From Robiginitomaculum sp. (lineage in GTDB: Bacteria > Pseudomonadota > Alphaproteobacteria > Caulobacterales > Maricaulaceae), in contig JAJFFP010000062.1 of NCBI GenBank assembly GCA_021776595.1, forward strand, positions 1 through 41,836: 41,836 nt of DNA, written 5' to 3'. Every line of letters begins with the position of its first letter. The first letter of the stretch is position 1. Below the pieces are notes generated by a model. The model saw only the letters and a list, made by a program, of their open reading frames with translations, did not search any database and was not told where the DNA came from. Shown piece after piece: positions 16,809 through 27,061 of the stretch. The translations under genes were made by a program, and so were the position numbers.

Positions 16809-19286
16809 ATGATGTTTTTGCCGCATATTGGCCGCCGCCTAATGGCATGTTTTTTGGTTGCAAGCCTTTGGGCTGTCCTGGCTGAACCCACTTGGGGGCA
16901 AGCGCCTGCGGCTCCCACGGCGCAAACCCCTGCGGCTGTAGTCCCCACTGCGGTTGCTCCCGCACCTGCCCCACGCATTCGGTTGATCAGGGTTGAGGGT
17001 AATCAACGTCTTGAGCCAGGCACGGTTCAATCATATCTGCTTTTGGGTCCGGGTGATGTATTCGACCCGGCGCGAATGGATTTATCCTTAAAAACCTTGT
17101 TTGCCACTGGCCTTTTTGCCGATGTGACCATACGGGCAGATGGTGATACCCTGGTGGTGACGGTTGTGGAAAACCCGATCATCAACCGGGTGATCTTTGA
17201 GAATAATCGTGCCCTCAAGGAAGACAAGTTACGTGATGAGGTTGAGGCACAGCCACGGGCTATCTTTACCCGTGCCAGAGTTCAGGCCGATGTTCAGCGT
17301 ATTGTGGCCCTCTATCGTCAAGCCGGACACTTTGCCGCCACCGTGACGCCAAAAGTGGCAGAGCAGCCGCAAAACCGTGTGGATCTGATTTTTGAAATCT
17401 CTGAAGGCCCGGTGACGAATGTGCGGCGGATTAATTTTGTCGGCAATCTGGTCTATTCAGATACAGAGCTTCGCCGCGTGGTGGCTACCAAAGAATCGCG
17501 CTGGTATAAATTCCTGACCTCTAACGATAATTATGATCCCGACCGCCTTGAATATGACCGCGAGCAATTGCGTAAATTTTATGGTGAAAAAGGTTTTGCA
17601 GATTTCCGCGTTGTTTCATCGGTTGCCGAATTAACACCGGACCAGAAAGATTTCTTCATTACTTTTACCGTGGATGAAGGGATTAAATACCGGTTCGGCA
17701 AAATGACAGTAGAGTCAAAGCTGGACGCGCTGGACACCGACCTTCTGGAAACCTTCGTTAAGGTCAAACCTGGAACGCTCTACAGAAACCAACGCATAGA
17801 AGACTCGGTCGATGCGCTGACCTTTGCGGCGGGGGCTTCGGGCTACGCGTTTGTTGATGTGCGCCCCCAACGTAAGAACAATCGCGATACCCGGACCGTT
17901 GATGTTAACTTTGTCGTGAATGAAGGCCCGCGAGTTTATATTGAACGCATTGATGTGGTGGGCAATACCCAGACGCTTGATCGGGTGATCCGCCGCGAAG
18001 TGCAATTGGTGGAAGGGGATGCCTTTAACCGGGTTCTTCTGGACCGCTCACGCAATCTAATACGCGCCCTTGGCTTTTTCAAAACGGTGGAGATCACAGA
18101 AAAGCCAGGCACCAAGCCTGACCGCGCGATTATTGAGGTAAAAGTTGAGGAACAACCAACCGGCGAGCTTTCCTTTGGCCTTGGCTTCTCTTCGGTAAAC
18201 TCATTCTTGGTGGACATTTCTGTTACCCAAAGAAACTTTCGCGGGCGCGGACAGTTCTTGCGCTTTGCTGTTTCGGCCAGTTCCCGGCGCCAGAATATTG
18301 ACCTGCGTTTTACTGAACCCAGGTTCCTTGGGCGTAATCTTTCGGCCGGTTTTGAGGCATTTAATGTCCGGACAGACTTTATACGCCAAGCTGGTTTTCG
18401 TAGTAATTCTCTTGGCGGCAGCCTGCGTATCGGCTTTCCAACCACAGCTAATTCTCGTTTGTTCCTTCGGTATACAGTGCGCAGCGATAACATTTCCGCG
18501 CCGTCAATTACCGCCCGTGACGTTTTTGGCAATCCAAGACGTGATGCCAATGGCAATCTGATCAAGACCTGCACGGCATCAATCCAGATTTGCTCGCAGA
18601 TTGGTCGGCGACTTACCTCTCTGGTTGGTTTTACCATGGTATGGGATAAGCGAAATGACCCGATTGACCCCACACGCGGGTTCAACGTTTCATTTGATCA
18701 GGAACTGGCAGGCTTTGGCGGTGATGTTCGCTTTGCGCGCTCTGCAATTTCCGGCGATGCTTACCGTGGTCTGATCAAGAATTTTATTTTAAGTGCTCAC
18801 CTTAACGCTGGTTATATTACTGCCTGGGGTGGCAAGGATTTGCGCATTAATGATCGTTATTTCAAAGGCGGTCTGTCTTTTCGCGGGTTTGATATAGCCG
18901 GGATTGGCCCACGTATTGTTGAACTGGTGGACGATGGCAATGGTGGCACTACGGATAGTGCGCGCAGTGCACTGGGCGGTAAAGCCTTTGCCATTGGCGC
19001 ACTGGAGCTAGCCTTTCCAACCGGTTTGCCTGAGCAATATGGGATTAAAGGCGCGCTCTTTACCGAATGGGGCACGCTGGGTTTGCTGGATTCACGGGAT
19101 AAGCTGGTTTCCGATCCGACACGGTTTGCGGTTCGCGATAATCTTGCTATTCGTGGCTCTGCCGGGGTCTCTGTTTTCTGGGATTCACCATTTGGCCCCG
19201 TTCGTTTCGATTTCTCACGCATCATAAAAAGCCAAGAATATGATGACATTACAAAATTCAGATTTAGTCAGGTAACAAGGTTCTAG
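16809..19286 (+). CDS. bamA: Outer membrane protein assembly factor BamA
   Basis: Central component of the BAM complex that folds beta-barrel proteins into the outer membrane. The 825-residue protein has a signal peptide (hydrophobic stretch ACFLVASLWAVLAEP, probable cleavage near WGQA). An Ala/Pro-rich linker follows, then POTRA repeats from IRLIRVEGNQRLEPG to about residue 425. The 16-strand barrel ends with the terminal aromatic FRFSQVTRF expected of outer-membrane barrels. ATG 16809 is used; ATG 16812 is an alternative one codon later. It sits 8 bp after rseP and 2 bp before the Skp-like gene. Confidence 0.96.
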   Translation: MMFLPHIGRRLMACFLVASLWAVLAEPTWGQAPAAPTAQTPAAVVPTAVAPAPAPRIRLIRVEGNQRLEPGTVQSYLLLGPGDVFDPARMDLSLKTLFATGLFADVTIRADGDTLVVTVVENPIINRVIFENNRALKEDKLRDEVEAQPRAIFTRARVQADVQRIVALYRQAGHFAATVTPKVAEQPQNRVDLIFEISEGPVTNVRRINFVGNLVYSDTELRRVVATKESRWYKFLTSNDNYDPDRLEYDREQLRKFYGEKGFADFRVVSSVAELTPDQKDFFITFTVDEGIKYRFGKMTVESKLDALDTDLLETFVKVKPGTLYRNQRIEDSVDALTFAAGASGYAFVDVRPQRKNNRDTRTVDVNFVVNEGPRVYIERIDVVGNTQTLDRVIRREVQLVEGDAFNRVLLDRSRNLIRALGFFKTVEITEKPGTKPDRAIIEVKVEEQPTGELSFGLGFSSVNSFLVDISVTQRNFRGRGQFLRFAVSASSRRQNIDLRFTEPRFLGRNLSAGFEAFNVRTDFIRQAGFRSNSLGGSLRIGFPTTANSRLFLRYTVRSDNISAPSITARDVFGNPRRDANGNLIKTCTASIQICSQIGRRLTSLVGFTMVWDKRNDPIDPTRGFNVSFDQELAGFGGDVRFARSAISGDAYRGLIKNFILSAHLNAGYITAWGGKDLRINDRYFKGGLSFRGFDIAGIGPRIVELVDDGNGGTTDSARSALGGKAFAIGALELAFPTGLPEQYGIKGALFTEWGTLGLLDSRDKLVSDPTRFAVRDNLAIRGSAGVSVFWDSPFGPVRFDFSRIIKSQEYDDITKFRFSQVTRF

Positions 19287-19288
19287 TT

Positions 19289-19918
19289 ATGAAAACACTA
19301 CTCTCCACCCTTTCACTTGCGCTTATTGGCGTATTCTTTTCACAATCTGCAATGGCACAATCTTCTACGACGGGGACTAACATTGCAGTGATCAGCCAGG
19401 AATTATCATTGGCAAAATCCAAAGTCGGGGTTTATGTCGCTGAGCAACTGGCCGCTCTGGATAAAAGCATTGACACTGAATTTGAAGGTGAACTGGCGCC
19501 CCTGAGAACGCAGGCGCAACAGTTAAATGCTGAAATTTCCGCGCTTTCGCCGGAAACCATTCGCACCCGCACGGATTTGCAACGCCGGGGACAGGAAATA
19601 CGGGTTAAACTTTCTGAACTGGCTGATTGGAAACAACGTCAGATGGAAGCCACCCGCCAGCAAGCGTTGACGCCGGTGTTAGAGGCTTATCAAAAAGCGG
19701 TGAATGGGGTTATTAAAGAGCGTAATATCCAGATATTGCTGCCAGGTGAAGCCACGCTTTTTCGTACCAGCACTGCTGATATTACCGAAGCCGTGGTTGG
19801 CAAGATTGATGCGGCCATGACCACCACGCCGGTAAACCGGGTGCGTGTGCCACGTAAACTCACTGCAGAGCAACAACAACGGCGCATGCAAGCCGCACAA
19901 AGAGCGCAAGGCAGATAA
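19289..19918 (+). CDS. skp: Skp/OmpH-family periplasmic chaperone
   Basis: Periplasmic holdase that carries unfolded outer-membrane proteins to BamA. The 209-residue protein has a clear signal peptide (MKTLLSTLSLALIGVFFSQS, then AMAQ) and a central coiled-coil segment rich in Gln, Glu, Leu and Arg (roughly 45-125), as in the tentacles of Skp. The basic Gln-rich end (QQQRRMQAAQRAQGR) is longer than in E. coli Skp. It starts 2 bp after bamA and precedes lpxD, the standard order. Confidence 0.9.
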   Translation: MKTLLSTLSLALIGVFFSQSAMAQSSTTGTNIAVISQELSLAKSKVGVYVAEQLAALDKSIDTEFEGELAPLRTQAQQLNAEISALSPETIRTRTDLQRRGQEIRVKLSELADWKQRQMEATRQQALTPVLEAYQKAVNGVIKERNIQILLPGEATLFRTSTADITEAVVGKIDAAMTTTPVNRVRVPRKLTAEQQQRRMQAAQRAQGR

Positions 19919-19936
19919 GCAAAGGGGCACGGTGGG

Positions 19937-20971
19937 GTGAGCGATTCGCGATTTTTTAATGTGCAATCGCCGATGTCTGCCCGTGCCGTTGCTGAACTCG
20001 TTGGGGCCAAACTGGTTTATGGGGACGGCGCACTGGCATTGCACGATGTCGCTGCGCTTGGCACGGCCGGGCCGGGCGATATGTCGTTCGCGCGCGGGTG
20101 TTCGCATCTGCAAGGCCTGGATACTCTTCAGGCAGGGTTATGCTTTTGCACACCAGAGCTGGTGGAACCACTCAAAAGCCTTGGTGTCAGGACTATTGCA
20201 GAATGTGCCCATCCTGGTGCTGCCTTTGTGAAGGCGGCCAGCCAGTTGGTTACGCCAATAATGGCTATGAGAGCGACGCAGGGCGGTAAAACGCAAGCTA
20301 ACCTGGCCAAAAATATTGTTATTGCTCCCGGTGCGGTCATCGATGACAGTGTTGTCATTGGCGAAAATACCGTTATTGGCCCCGGCGCTGTGATCGGCCC
20401 CGGTTGTGTGATCGGGTGTGATTGTATGATTGGTGCCGGGGCCGTCATTGGTTTCACCCTGATGGGAGATCATGTTGACGTGCGCCCTGGGGCAGTGATC
20501 GGCGAAGCCGGCCTTGGCACTGTAGACGGGAGCAATGGCCTCGTTGCCATGGCGCATTTTGGCGCTGTGCGTCTTGAGGATGATGTCAGAATAGGCGCAA
20601 ATGCGACCATTGATCGTGCCGTATTTGGTGAAACCCACATTGGCGCGCGCACAAAATTGGATAATTTGGTGCAAATCGCCCATAATGTAACCATCGGCTC
20701 AGATTGTGTGCTGGCCTCTTTTTGTGGTGTGGCAGGCAGCAGCACCCTTGGTAATGATGTCCTGATGGGGGGGCGCGCCGGTATTGCCGATCATGTCAAT
20801 ATTGGCCATCATGTGCGCATTGCTGCGGCTTCGGCGGTTATGCAGGATATACCGGAAGGGGAAACTTGGGGCGGACATCCAGCCCGTCCATTGCGCGCCT
20901 TTTTGCGCGAGCAGGTCGCGATAAGGAAACTGGCAGGCAAAAAGGGGGGAAATGATGACGCAGAACGCTGA
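19937..20971 (+). CDS. lpxD: UDP-3-O-(3-hydroxyacyl)glucosamine N-acyltransferase
   Basis: Third step of lipid A synthesis: adds the N-linked hydroxyacyl chain to UDP-3-O-acylglucosamine from acyl-ACP. The 344-residue protein has an N-terminal uridine-binding domain (SARAVAELVGAKLV...) and then many left-handed hexapeptide repeats (APGAVIDDSVVIGENTVIGP and onward). LVQIAHNVTIG holds the likely catalytic histidine. The start is GTG 19937, with GGGG-rich sequence upstream. The 3' end overlaps fabZ by 20 nt. Confidence 0.95.
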   Translation: MSDSRFFNVQSPMSARAVAELVGAKLVYGDGALALHDVAALGTAGPGDMSFARGCSHLQGLDTLQAGLCFCTPELVEPLKSLGVRTIAECAHPGAAFVKAASQLVTPIMAMRATQGGKTQANLAKNIVIAPGAVIDDSVVIGENTVIGPGAVIGPGCVIGCDCMIGAGAVIGFTLMGDHVDVRPGAVIGEAGLGTVDGSNGLVAMAHFGAVRLEDDVRIGANATIDRAVFGETHIGARTKLDNLVQIAHNVTIGSDCVLASFCGVAGSSTLGNDVLMGGRAGIADHVNIGHHVRIAAASAVMQDIPEGETWGGHPARPLRAFLREQVAIRKLAGKKGGNDDAER

Positions 20972-21413
20972 TCATATCAGCCCTGAAGAGGTTCGTTATT
21001 ATCTACCACACCGTTTTCCGTTTTTAATGATTGACCGTGCCGAGAACTTTATCGTCGATAAAAGCATTACCGGCATCAAGGCGGTTAGTGCCAATGAGCC
21101 ATATTTTTCGGGACACTTTCCAGGTAATCCGGTAATGCCCGGCGTCTTGCTGATTGAGGCCATGGGGCAATCCGGTGCGCTTTTGTCCTCAAAATCTCTC
21201 AATCTGGAGCCGGGGCAGCAAACCATCATGTTTTTGGGTGTGGAAAAAGCAAAATTCCGCCGCCCGGTCGTGCCCGGAGATTTTCTGCACATCCCTGTCA
21301 CTTTGCTCAAGGTGCGCCGAAATATCCATTTTTATGAGGGCGAAGTGCGAAGCAATGGGCATTTATGCGCCCAGTGCAGTTTTAGTGCCATGGCAGTAGC
21401 GAATACACCATGA
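20952..21413 (+). CDS. fabZ: (3R)-hydroxyacyl-ACP dehydratase FabZ
   Basis: Dehydrates beta-hydroxyacyl-ACP in fatty-acid elongation, competing with lipid A synthesis for the same hydroxyacyl-ACP pool. The 153-residue hot-dog-fold protein contains HRFPFLMIDRA and the active-site stretch GHFPGNPVMPGVLLIEAMGQ with catalytic His and Glu. Start ATG 20952 or the adjacent ATG 20955, both inside the end of lpxD. The stop overlaps the lpxA start. Confidence 0.96.
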   Translation: MMTQNADHISPEEVRYYLPHRFPFLMIDRAENFIVDKSITGIKAVSANEPYFSGHFPGNPVMPGVLLIEAMGQSGALLSSKSLNLEPGQQTIMFLGVEKAKFRRPVVPGDFLHIPVTLLKVRRNIHFYEGEVRSNGHLCAQCSFSAMAVANTP

Positions 21414-22210
21414 CGGATACCAACATACATCCCAATGCACTGGTCGAGCCAGACGCAGAACTGGGGCAGGGTGTGCAGATCGCCGCGTTCAGCGTCATAA
21501 AAGCGGGCGCGATTATTGGCGACGGGACTGTTGTGCATGAGCATGTCCACATAACCGGTTCCGTAACGTTGGGGGATGATTGTGAGGTTTTTCCCCAGGC
21601 GGTGTTGGGTATGGCCCCGCAGGATTTCAAATATAAAGGCGAAGATACACGCCTTGAAATCGGGGCGCGCAATATTATCCGTGAACAAGTGAGCATGCAC
21701 CCAGGAACCGGGCATGGAAAAGGCGTTACCCGTATTGGTAATGACGGATATTTTATGGTCGGTGCCCATATCGGCCATGACAGTGCAATAGGTGATCATG
21801 TTACCCTATCCAATGGCGTGGCCCTTGGTGGTTATGTGCAAGTTGGCGATTATGCCAATCTTGGCGGGTTGGTTGGGGTTCATCAATTTACCCGCATTGG
21901 ACACCATGCTTTCGTGGGCGCGCTTTCATATGTTGCCTGTGACGTTATTCCCTATGGCATGGCCACTGGTAATCCAGCACTGATGAATGGGCTAAATGTA
22001 ATTGGAATGCAGCGTCATGGCATTGCACGAAATGATATTCACCGTGTCCGTTCTGCTTATCAGGCCCTCTTTGAGGATGAGAAAAAACTATTCGAGGAAC
22101 GCCTGATCGCTGTCAGTGTGCACTATAAAACCAATGCCTGCGTCAAAGAGATCGTTGAGTTTATCAAAACCCGTTCTTCGCGTCCGTTGTGTATGCACGA
22201 TGCAAACTGA
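21410..22210 (+). CDS. lpxA: UDP-N-acetylglucosamine O-acyltransferase
   Basis: First committed step of lipid A synthesis: transfers a hydroxyacyl chain from ACP to the 3-OH of UDP-GlcNAc. The 266-residue protein is made of hexapeptide repeats forming a left-handed beta helix, with the catalytic region MVGAHIGHDSAIGDHV, followed by GVHQFTRIGHHAFVG and a helical C-terminus. The ATG at 21410 overlaps fabZ by 4 nt; its 3' end overlaps lpxI by 11 nt. Confidence 0.96.
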   Translation: MTDTNIHPNALVEPDAELGQGVQIAAFSVIKAGAIIGDGTVVHEHVHITGSVTLGDDCEVFPQAVLGMAPQDFKYKGEDTRLEIGARNIIREQVSMHPGTGHGKGVTRIGNDGYFMVGAHIGHDSAIGDHVTLSNGVALGGYVQVGDYANLGGLVGVHQFTRIGHHAFVGALSYVACDVIPYGMATGNPALMNGLNVIGMQRHGIARNDIHRVRSAYQALFEDEKKLFEERLIAVSVHYKTNACVKEIVEFIKTRSSRPLCMHDAN

Positions 22211-23036
22211 TCTTAAATGGCAGGCACTGGGGATTGTAGCTGGTGGAGGCGAATTGCCACTAACGCTTGCGAAATTGGCCTCCGGTCATAAAAAACCGGT
22301 TTTTATTGCGGCCTTGCAGGAGCACAGTGATTTCTCGTGGAATGGGTATGCTGTGCAGCATTTCAGGCTCGATCAGATCAAGGCCATATGTGCTTATTTT
22401 CAAGCGCAAGGTGTTGATGCCATTACCTTTGCCGGCAATGTATCGCGCCCGAATATTCAGACATTTAATCCGGGCGGGTTTTCCACCAAAGAAATTGAGG
22501 CTCTTGCAAGAGCGGCGCACCGGGGTGATGACGCATTATTGCGTCATATCATCACTCTGTTTGAGCATGAAGGGTTCACAGTTCTGGGTGTGGCAGATAT
22601 TGCCCCGGAACTGCTGGCGCCCCTTGGCCTGATTGGCGGCGACACGATTGGAGATCATGATCTTCAAGATTGCAACAGGGCTTGCGAAATGGCTCGTAAA
22701 ATCGGTGCTCTTGATATTGGACAGGGCGTAGTGGTTTGTGATGGTGTCGTGCTGGCAGTTGAGGCGCAAGAAGGCACACAAGCCATGCTGGAACGATGTG
22801 CCACACTTCGAAACGAAACCATAAGGCGGGCCGGTGTATTTGCAAAATATGCAAAGCCCGGACAGGATCGTCGCATAGACCTGCCGGTCATTGGCGTGCG
22901 CACCATCAAAGCGGTTGCTGATGCCAACCTGGCCGGTCTGGCAATTGAAGCCGGGGCGGTAATATTGCTGGACCGGGAAAAAATTATAACAACAGCAACG
23001 CAGAATGGCCTCTTTATTCTTGGCATGAAGGAGTGA
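22200..23036 (+). CDS. lpxI: UDP-2,3-diacylglucosamine pyrophosphatase LpxI
   Basis: Cleaves UDP-2,3-diacylglucosamine to lipid X and UMP, replacing LpxH in alphaproteobacteria. The ATG at 22200 (inside the end of lpxA) gives 278 residues with the family start LGIVAGGGELPLTLAKLA. FAGNVSRPN and the C-terminal PVIGVRTIKAVADANLAGLA follow. An in-frame extension upstream of 22200 lies within lpxA and is not family-like. Position between lpxA and lpxB supports the assignment. Confidence 0.93.
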   Translation: MQTDLKWQALGIVAGGGELPLTLAKLASGHKKPVFIAALQEHSDFSWNGYAVQHFRLDQIKAICAYFQAQGVDAITFAGNVSRPNIQTFNPGGFSTKEIEALARAAHRGDDALLRHIITLFEHEGFTVLGVADIAPELLAPLGLIGGDTIGDHDLQDCNRACEMARKIGALDIGQGVVVCDGVVLAVEAQEGTQAMLERCATLRNETIRRAGVFAKYAKPGQDRRIDLPVIGVRTIKAVADANLAGLAIEAGAVILLDREKIITTATQNGLFILGMKE

Positions 23037-23039
23037 CCA

Positions 23040-24233
23040 TTGGCGCAGGGCAAAGCGGAATCGTATGAATACCCGGTGAAAATATTTCTGGTGGCCGGAG
23101 AGGCCAGCGGCGATGTGCTGGGGGCCGAGTTAATTGATGCCTTGCATAATGCTTTTGGCCCAAACATAGAATTAGCCGGCATTGGGGGAACGGCCATGAG
23201 CGCCAGGGGCGTGCATAGCCCGATCAGAATGTCCGAACTTTCCGTGCTGGGGTATATTGAAGGCTTGCTCGCCTGGTGGCGGATAAGAAAACTGGCGCGA
23301 GAAGCGGCGGTGCATATTGCCACGTTTGACGCCGATATTGTGGTTCTGATTGATAGTTGGGGTTTTACCATGCGGGTGGCCGCCGCAGTTAAAGAGTTAT
23401 GCCCAAAGAGTAAACTTGTGAAATATGTCGGGCCGCAGGTTTGGGCTTCACGGCCTGAACGGGCAAAAATTCTGGCCGAACACGTAGATCACTTGTTGAG
23501 CATACATGTGTTCGATGCACCTTTTTACGATGGTACAGGCCTTGCCGTAACTTTTGTTGGCAATCCGGTTTTATCTCGCGTGTGCAAGGGGAGCGGCAAG
23601 GCAATACGTGAAACCTGTCATATCCCGCCCAAATCAAAGGTGCTGCTGGTTTTGTTTGGTAGCCGAAAAGCCGAGTTTGCACGTCTTCATGAGCCCTTCG
23701 CTCAGGCCATTGAACGATTAAAGGCTATAGATCCGGACCTGGTGTTCCTTTGCCCGCTATCCGCGCCGCTTGCCACGCAGGTTCAGGCCGCCGCCGCCGA
23801 TGACATTCGATTACAAGAATTGATATTTCTGACCGAGGATGAAAAAGCTAATGCTTTTGCAGCGGCTGATGGCGCACTGGCCTGCTCAGGGACCGTTACG
23901 ACCGAGCTTGCCGCCGCAGGGGTCCCCATGGTGGTTGGTTATAAAATTGGCCGGGCTTCCTGGGTTTTGCTCAAACTGTTTTTCTTGAAAACGAAGTATA
24001 TTACTTTGGTCAATGTGGCCCTGGATAACATGGCAGTGCCGGAATATTTGCAAGGGCAGTGTAATGGCGAGGCGTTGGCTGATGCTGTGACAGATATATT
24101 ATACGACAAAAACGTATGTAGGGCACAAAAACAAGCGCTCGCAGAAGCGATTGGAAAAATGAAGTCCGATGGTGGGCCGGCGGCAAAGCGCGCCGCCGAA
24201 GCGATAGTCGCTTTATGGCGGGACGAAGCTTAG
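23040..24233 (+). CDS. lpxB: Lipid-A-disaccharide synthase
   Basis: Peripheral inner-membrane glycosyltransferase (GT19) that joins lipid X and UDP-diacylglucosamine into the lipid A disaccharide. TTG at 23040 with AAGGAG just upstream gives 397 residues; the conserved part starts near [20 protein letters not shown]. Other family signatures are [20 protein letters not shown] and [20 protein letters not shown]. It ends the lipid A cluster, and its stop overlaps the convergent gltA stop by 4 nt. Confidence 0.95.
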   Translation: MAQGKAESYEYPVKIFLVAGEASGDVLGAELIDALHNAFGPNIELAGIGGTAMSARGVHSPIRMSELSVLGYIEGLLAWWRIRKLAREAAVHIATFDADIVVLIDSWGFTMRVAAAVKELCPKSKLVKYVGPQVWASRPERAKILAEHVDHLLSIHVFDAPFYDGTGLAVTFVGNPVLSRVCKGSGKAIRETCHIPPKSKVLLVLFGSRKAEFARLHEPFAQAIERLKAIDPDLVFLCPLSAPLATQVQAAAADDIRLQELIFLTEDEKANAFAAADGALACSGTVTTELAAAGVPMVVGYKIGRASWVLLKLFFLKTKYITLVNVALDNMAVPEYLQGQCNGEALADAVTDILYDKNVCRAQKQALAEAIGKMKSDGGPAAKRAAEAIVALWRDEA

Positions 24234-25537
24234 CGTTTGCCCATAGGAACATAATCGCGCAGAGGCGCGCCGGTATAGATCTGACGCGGGCGGCCGATTT
24301 TTTGTGACTTGTCACTGAGCATTTCTGACCATTGCGCAATCCAGCCAACCGTGCGGGCAAGCGCAAACAGAACCGTAAACATATCCGATGGGAAACCCAT
24401 GGCTTTTAAGGTGATGCCAGAGTAAAAGTCGATATTTGGATAGAGTTTGCGGTCAACAAAATACTCATCACTAAGGGCAATGCGTTCCAGCTCCAGCGCA
24501 ATTTTCAGGATCGGGTCATCACGGTGCCCGGTAACATCCAGAACTTCATGGCAGGTGCGCTGCATGATCTTGGCGCGGGGATCATAATTTTTATAGACCC
24601 GGTGGCCAAAGCCCATCAGGCGGAACGGGTCATTTTTGTCCTTGGCGCGTTTGATATATTCGGGAATGCGATCAACCGAGCCGATTTCATAAAGCATACG
24701 CAAGGCCGCTTCATTGGCCCCCCCATGGGCCGGTCCCCAAAGACAGGCCACACCAGCGGCAATACAGGCAAACGGGTTCGCGCCCGATGATCCGGCCAAA
24801 CGCACGGTCGAGGTCGAGGCATTTTGTTCGTGATCTGCGTGCAATATAAAAATCCGGTCCATGGCGCGGGCGAGGGTCGGGTTCACATCATAATTCTCCG
24901 CAGGCACGGCAAAGCACATACGCAGGAAATTTTCAGCATAACCATAATCATTGCGCGGGCCGATAAAGGGCTGGCCAACGGAATATTTATAGGCGCGCGC
25001 TGCTATGGTAGGCATTTTGGCAACCATGCGATGACTGGCTACGGTGCGTTGTACCGGGTCGTTAATGTCGGTTGAATCATGATAAAAGGCGGAAAGCGCA
25101 CCCACGGCACCACAAACAATGGCCATAGGGTGGGCATCTCTGCGAAAGCCATTGAAGAATGTATCAAACTGTGTGTGCAACATGGTGTGGTACGTGATGG
25201 AGTGGGAAAAATCTGCCATCTCTGTTTCAGAGGGCAAATGCCCGTAAAGCAGCAAATAAGAGACTTCCAGGAAATTGGATTGTTCAGCCAGTTGGTCGAT
25301 GGGGTATCCACGATAGAGCAAGGTGCCCTCGCCGCCATCAATATAGGTGATCTGGGATTCGCAACTGGCGGTGGACGTAAAACCAGGATCAAAGGTGAAC
25401 ATGCCTGAATCACGGTAAAGGGTTCTTATGTCGATCACATCCGGGCCAACCGTGCCCGAATAAACCGGCAGTTCAATGGCCTTGCCATCGGGGGTGTTCA
25501 GTGTTGCCTGGTTGGTTTTTTTAATTTTATTTTCCAT
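24230..25537 (-). CDS. gltA: Citrate synthase, type II
   Basis: Condenses oxaloacetate and acetyl-CoA at the entry to the TCA cycle. The 435-residue protein has the N-terminal beta-strand region of hexameric Gram-negative enzymes. The catalytic residues are visible in [12 protein letters not shown] (His), [14 protein letters not shown] (His) and the DFYSGI segment (Asp). The ATG at 25537 is followed by [13 protein letters not shown]. It lies 51 bp downstream of gltX on the same strand; the gap contains a small GGCGC-CAT-GCGCC hairpin without a T run. Confidence 0.96.
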   Translation of the reverse strand: MENKIKKTNQATLNTPDGKAIELPVYSGTVGPDVIDIRTLYRDSGMFTFDPGFTSTASCESQITYIDGGEGTLLYRGYPIDQLAEQSNFLEVSYLLLYGHLPSETEMADFSHSITYHTMLHTQFDTFFNGFRRDAHPMAIVCGAVGALSAFYHDSTDINDPVQRTVASHRMVAKMPTIAARAYKYSVGQPFIGPRNDYGYAENFLRMCFAVPAENYDVNPTLARAMDRIFILHADHEQNASTSTVRLAGSSGANPFACIAAGVACLWGPAHGGANEAALRMLYEIGSVDRIPEYIKRAKDKNDPFRLMGFGHRVYKNYDPRAKIMQRTCHEVLDVTGHRDDPILKIALELERIALSDEYFVDRKLYPNIDFYSGITLKAMGFPSDMFTVLFALARTVGWIAQWSEMLSDKSQKIGRPRQIYTGAPLRDYVPMGKR

Positions 25538-25588
25538 TATTGTGACCTCATCTTGCAGTGTTTTGGCGCCATGCGCCCCATATCCCCG

Positions 25589-27001
25589 TCAGTCTTCTTT
25601 TGGATGTGCCAGCACATCACCCAGGCGAGCCAATGTTTCTTTACGGCCCAGCAGCGCACAGCTTGCGCCCAGATCCGGTGCCGGTGCCCCCCCGGTTAAG
25701 GCTGCGCGCAAAGGCTGCCCCAGTTTGCCAAATCCCACCTCTTCCTTATCCGCAAAGTCTTGCAGAAGTGTTCCCAGCGCATCAGCACGCCAGTCTGTTA
25801 CTGATTCCAGTTCATTTCGCAAGCGCGCCAGTCTCGGCAGGGCATCCCCTTTTAATGGTTTTGCTGTTTTGCCAGACAAGGGAATCGGTCTCTCCCTGAT
25901 CAGAAAGTAACTCTGATCGGCTAGATCGGAAATGGTTTTTGCTCTTTTTTTGAGGATTTGCATAGCCATGCGCACACGTTTGGCTGCGACCTTATCAACC
26001 GGCCATTGTTTGATGTTGCGCATATGCTCCAGTGTTAGTGTTGCCAGACGGTCATCATCTGCCTGATGCAGATAGTGGGCATTGATGCTGGCCATTTTAT
26101 CAAAATCCAGGCGGGACGGCGCTTTGTTCATGCCGGAAAAGTCAAAAACCTTCAGCAATTCATCCGTGCTTGCTATTTCCATATCCTTATGCGCCCAACC
26201 CAGTCGCACCAGATAATTGCGCATGGCTTCTGGCAGATAACCCATATCGCGATAGGCTTCTATGCCTAATGCCCCATGACGCTTGGAGAGCTTTTTGCCA
26301 TCTGGCCCATGAATGAGGGGGATGTGTGCAAATGCCGGTGTTTTCCAGCCAAGGGCTTCATAAATAAGGCTTTGCCGTGCGGCATTCACAAGGTGATCGT
26401 CACCGCGAATAATATGGCTGATTTGCATATCATGGTCATCAACCACAACGGCCAGCATATAGGTCGGGGTGCCATCGGCACGTTGCAAAATGAGATCATC
26501 CATTTCCGCATTGGCAAATGTGACCGCGCCCTGCACCTGATCATTTATGAGGGTGTTGCCGGATAAGGGGGCCTTGAGGCGAATAACGAAGGAAGGATTA
26601 TCCGGGGCACTGGTTTGGGTGCGTTCGCGCCAGGGGGAACGAAAAGCCCTGCCCTGCAACCGTGCCGAGGCGCGCTCGGCCATTACCTCGTCGGGGGTCA
26701 TAAAGCACCGGTAAGCGCCGCCGGTTTGCAATAATTGTTCGGCAATCTCGCTATGGCGGTCGGCGCGCTGGCTCTGATAGATAATCTCTTCGTCATGATC
26801 CAGGCCCAACCATTGCATCCCCTCAATAATGGCGGCTTTGGCCTTCATGGTGGAGCGGGCCATGTCGGTATCTTCGATACGCAATAAAAACTTTCCACCC
26901 TTCGCGCGGGCATAAAGCCAGTTGAACAAGGCCGTGCGCGCCCCACCGATATGCAAAAAGCCGGTGGGGGAAGGGGCGAAACGGGTGATCACTTCAGACA
27001 T
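25589..27001 (-). CDS. gltX: Glutamyl-tRNA synthetase
   Basis: Class I synthetase that charges tRNA-Glu (and possibly tRNA-Gln, if this organism uses GatCAB). The start at 27001 gives 470 residues beginning MSEVITRFAPSPTGFLHIGG; a longer frame reaches 27079, but the extra residues are not family-like and would overlap comEC. HIGH-type motif FLHIGGAR near residue 16 and KMSKS-type motif KKLSKRHG are present. Divergent from comEC across 60 bp. Confidence 0.95.
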   Translation of the reverse strand: MSEVITRFAPSPTGFLHIGGARTALFNWLYARAKGGKFLLRIEDTDMARSTMKAKAAIIEGMQWLGLDHDEEIIYQSQRADRHSEIAEQLLQTGGAYRCFMTPDEVMAERASARLQGRAFRSPWRERTQTSAPDNPSFVIRLKAPLSGNTLINDQVQGAVTFANAEMDDLILQRADGTPTYMLAVVVDDHDMQISHIIRGDDHLVNAARQSLIYEALGWKTPAFAHIPLIHGPDGKKLSKRHGALGIEAYRDMGYLPEAMRNYLVRLGWAHKDMEIASTDELLKVFDFSGMNKAPSRLDFDKMASINAHYLHQADDDRLATLTLEHMRNIKQWPVDKVAAKRVRMAMQILKKRAKTISDLADQSYFLIRERPIPLSGKTAKPLKGDALPRLARLRNELESVTDWRADALGTLLQDFADKEEVGFGKLGQPLRAALTGGAPAPDLGASCALLGRKETLARLGDVLAHPKED

Positions 27002-27061
27002 GGGAAATACCGAAAATAAAAAAGGCGCAGGAATCAAATCTTGTGCTAATATGGGCCAAAG

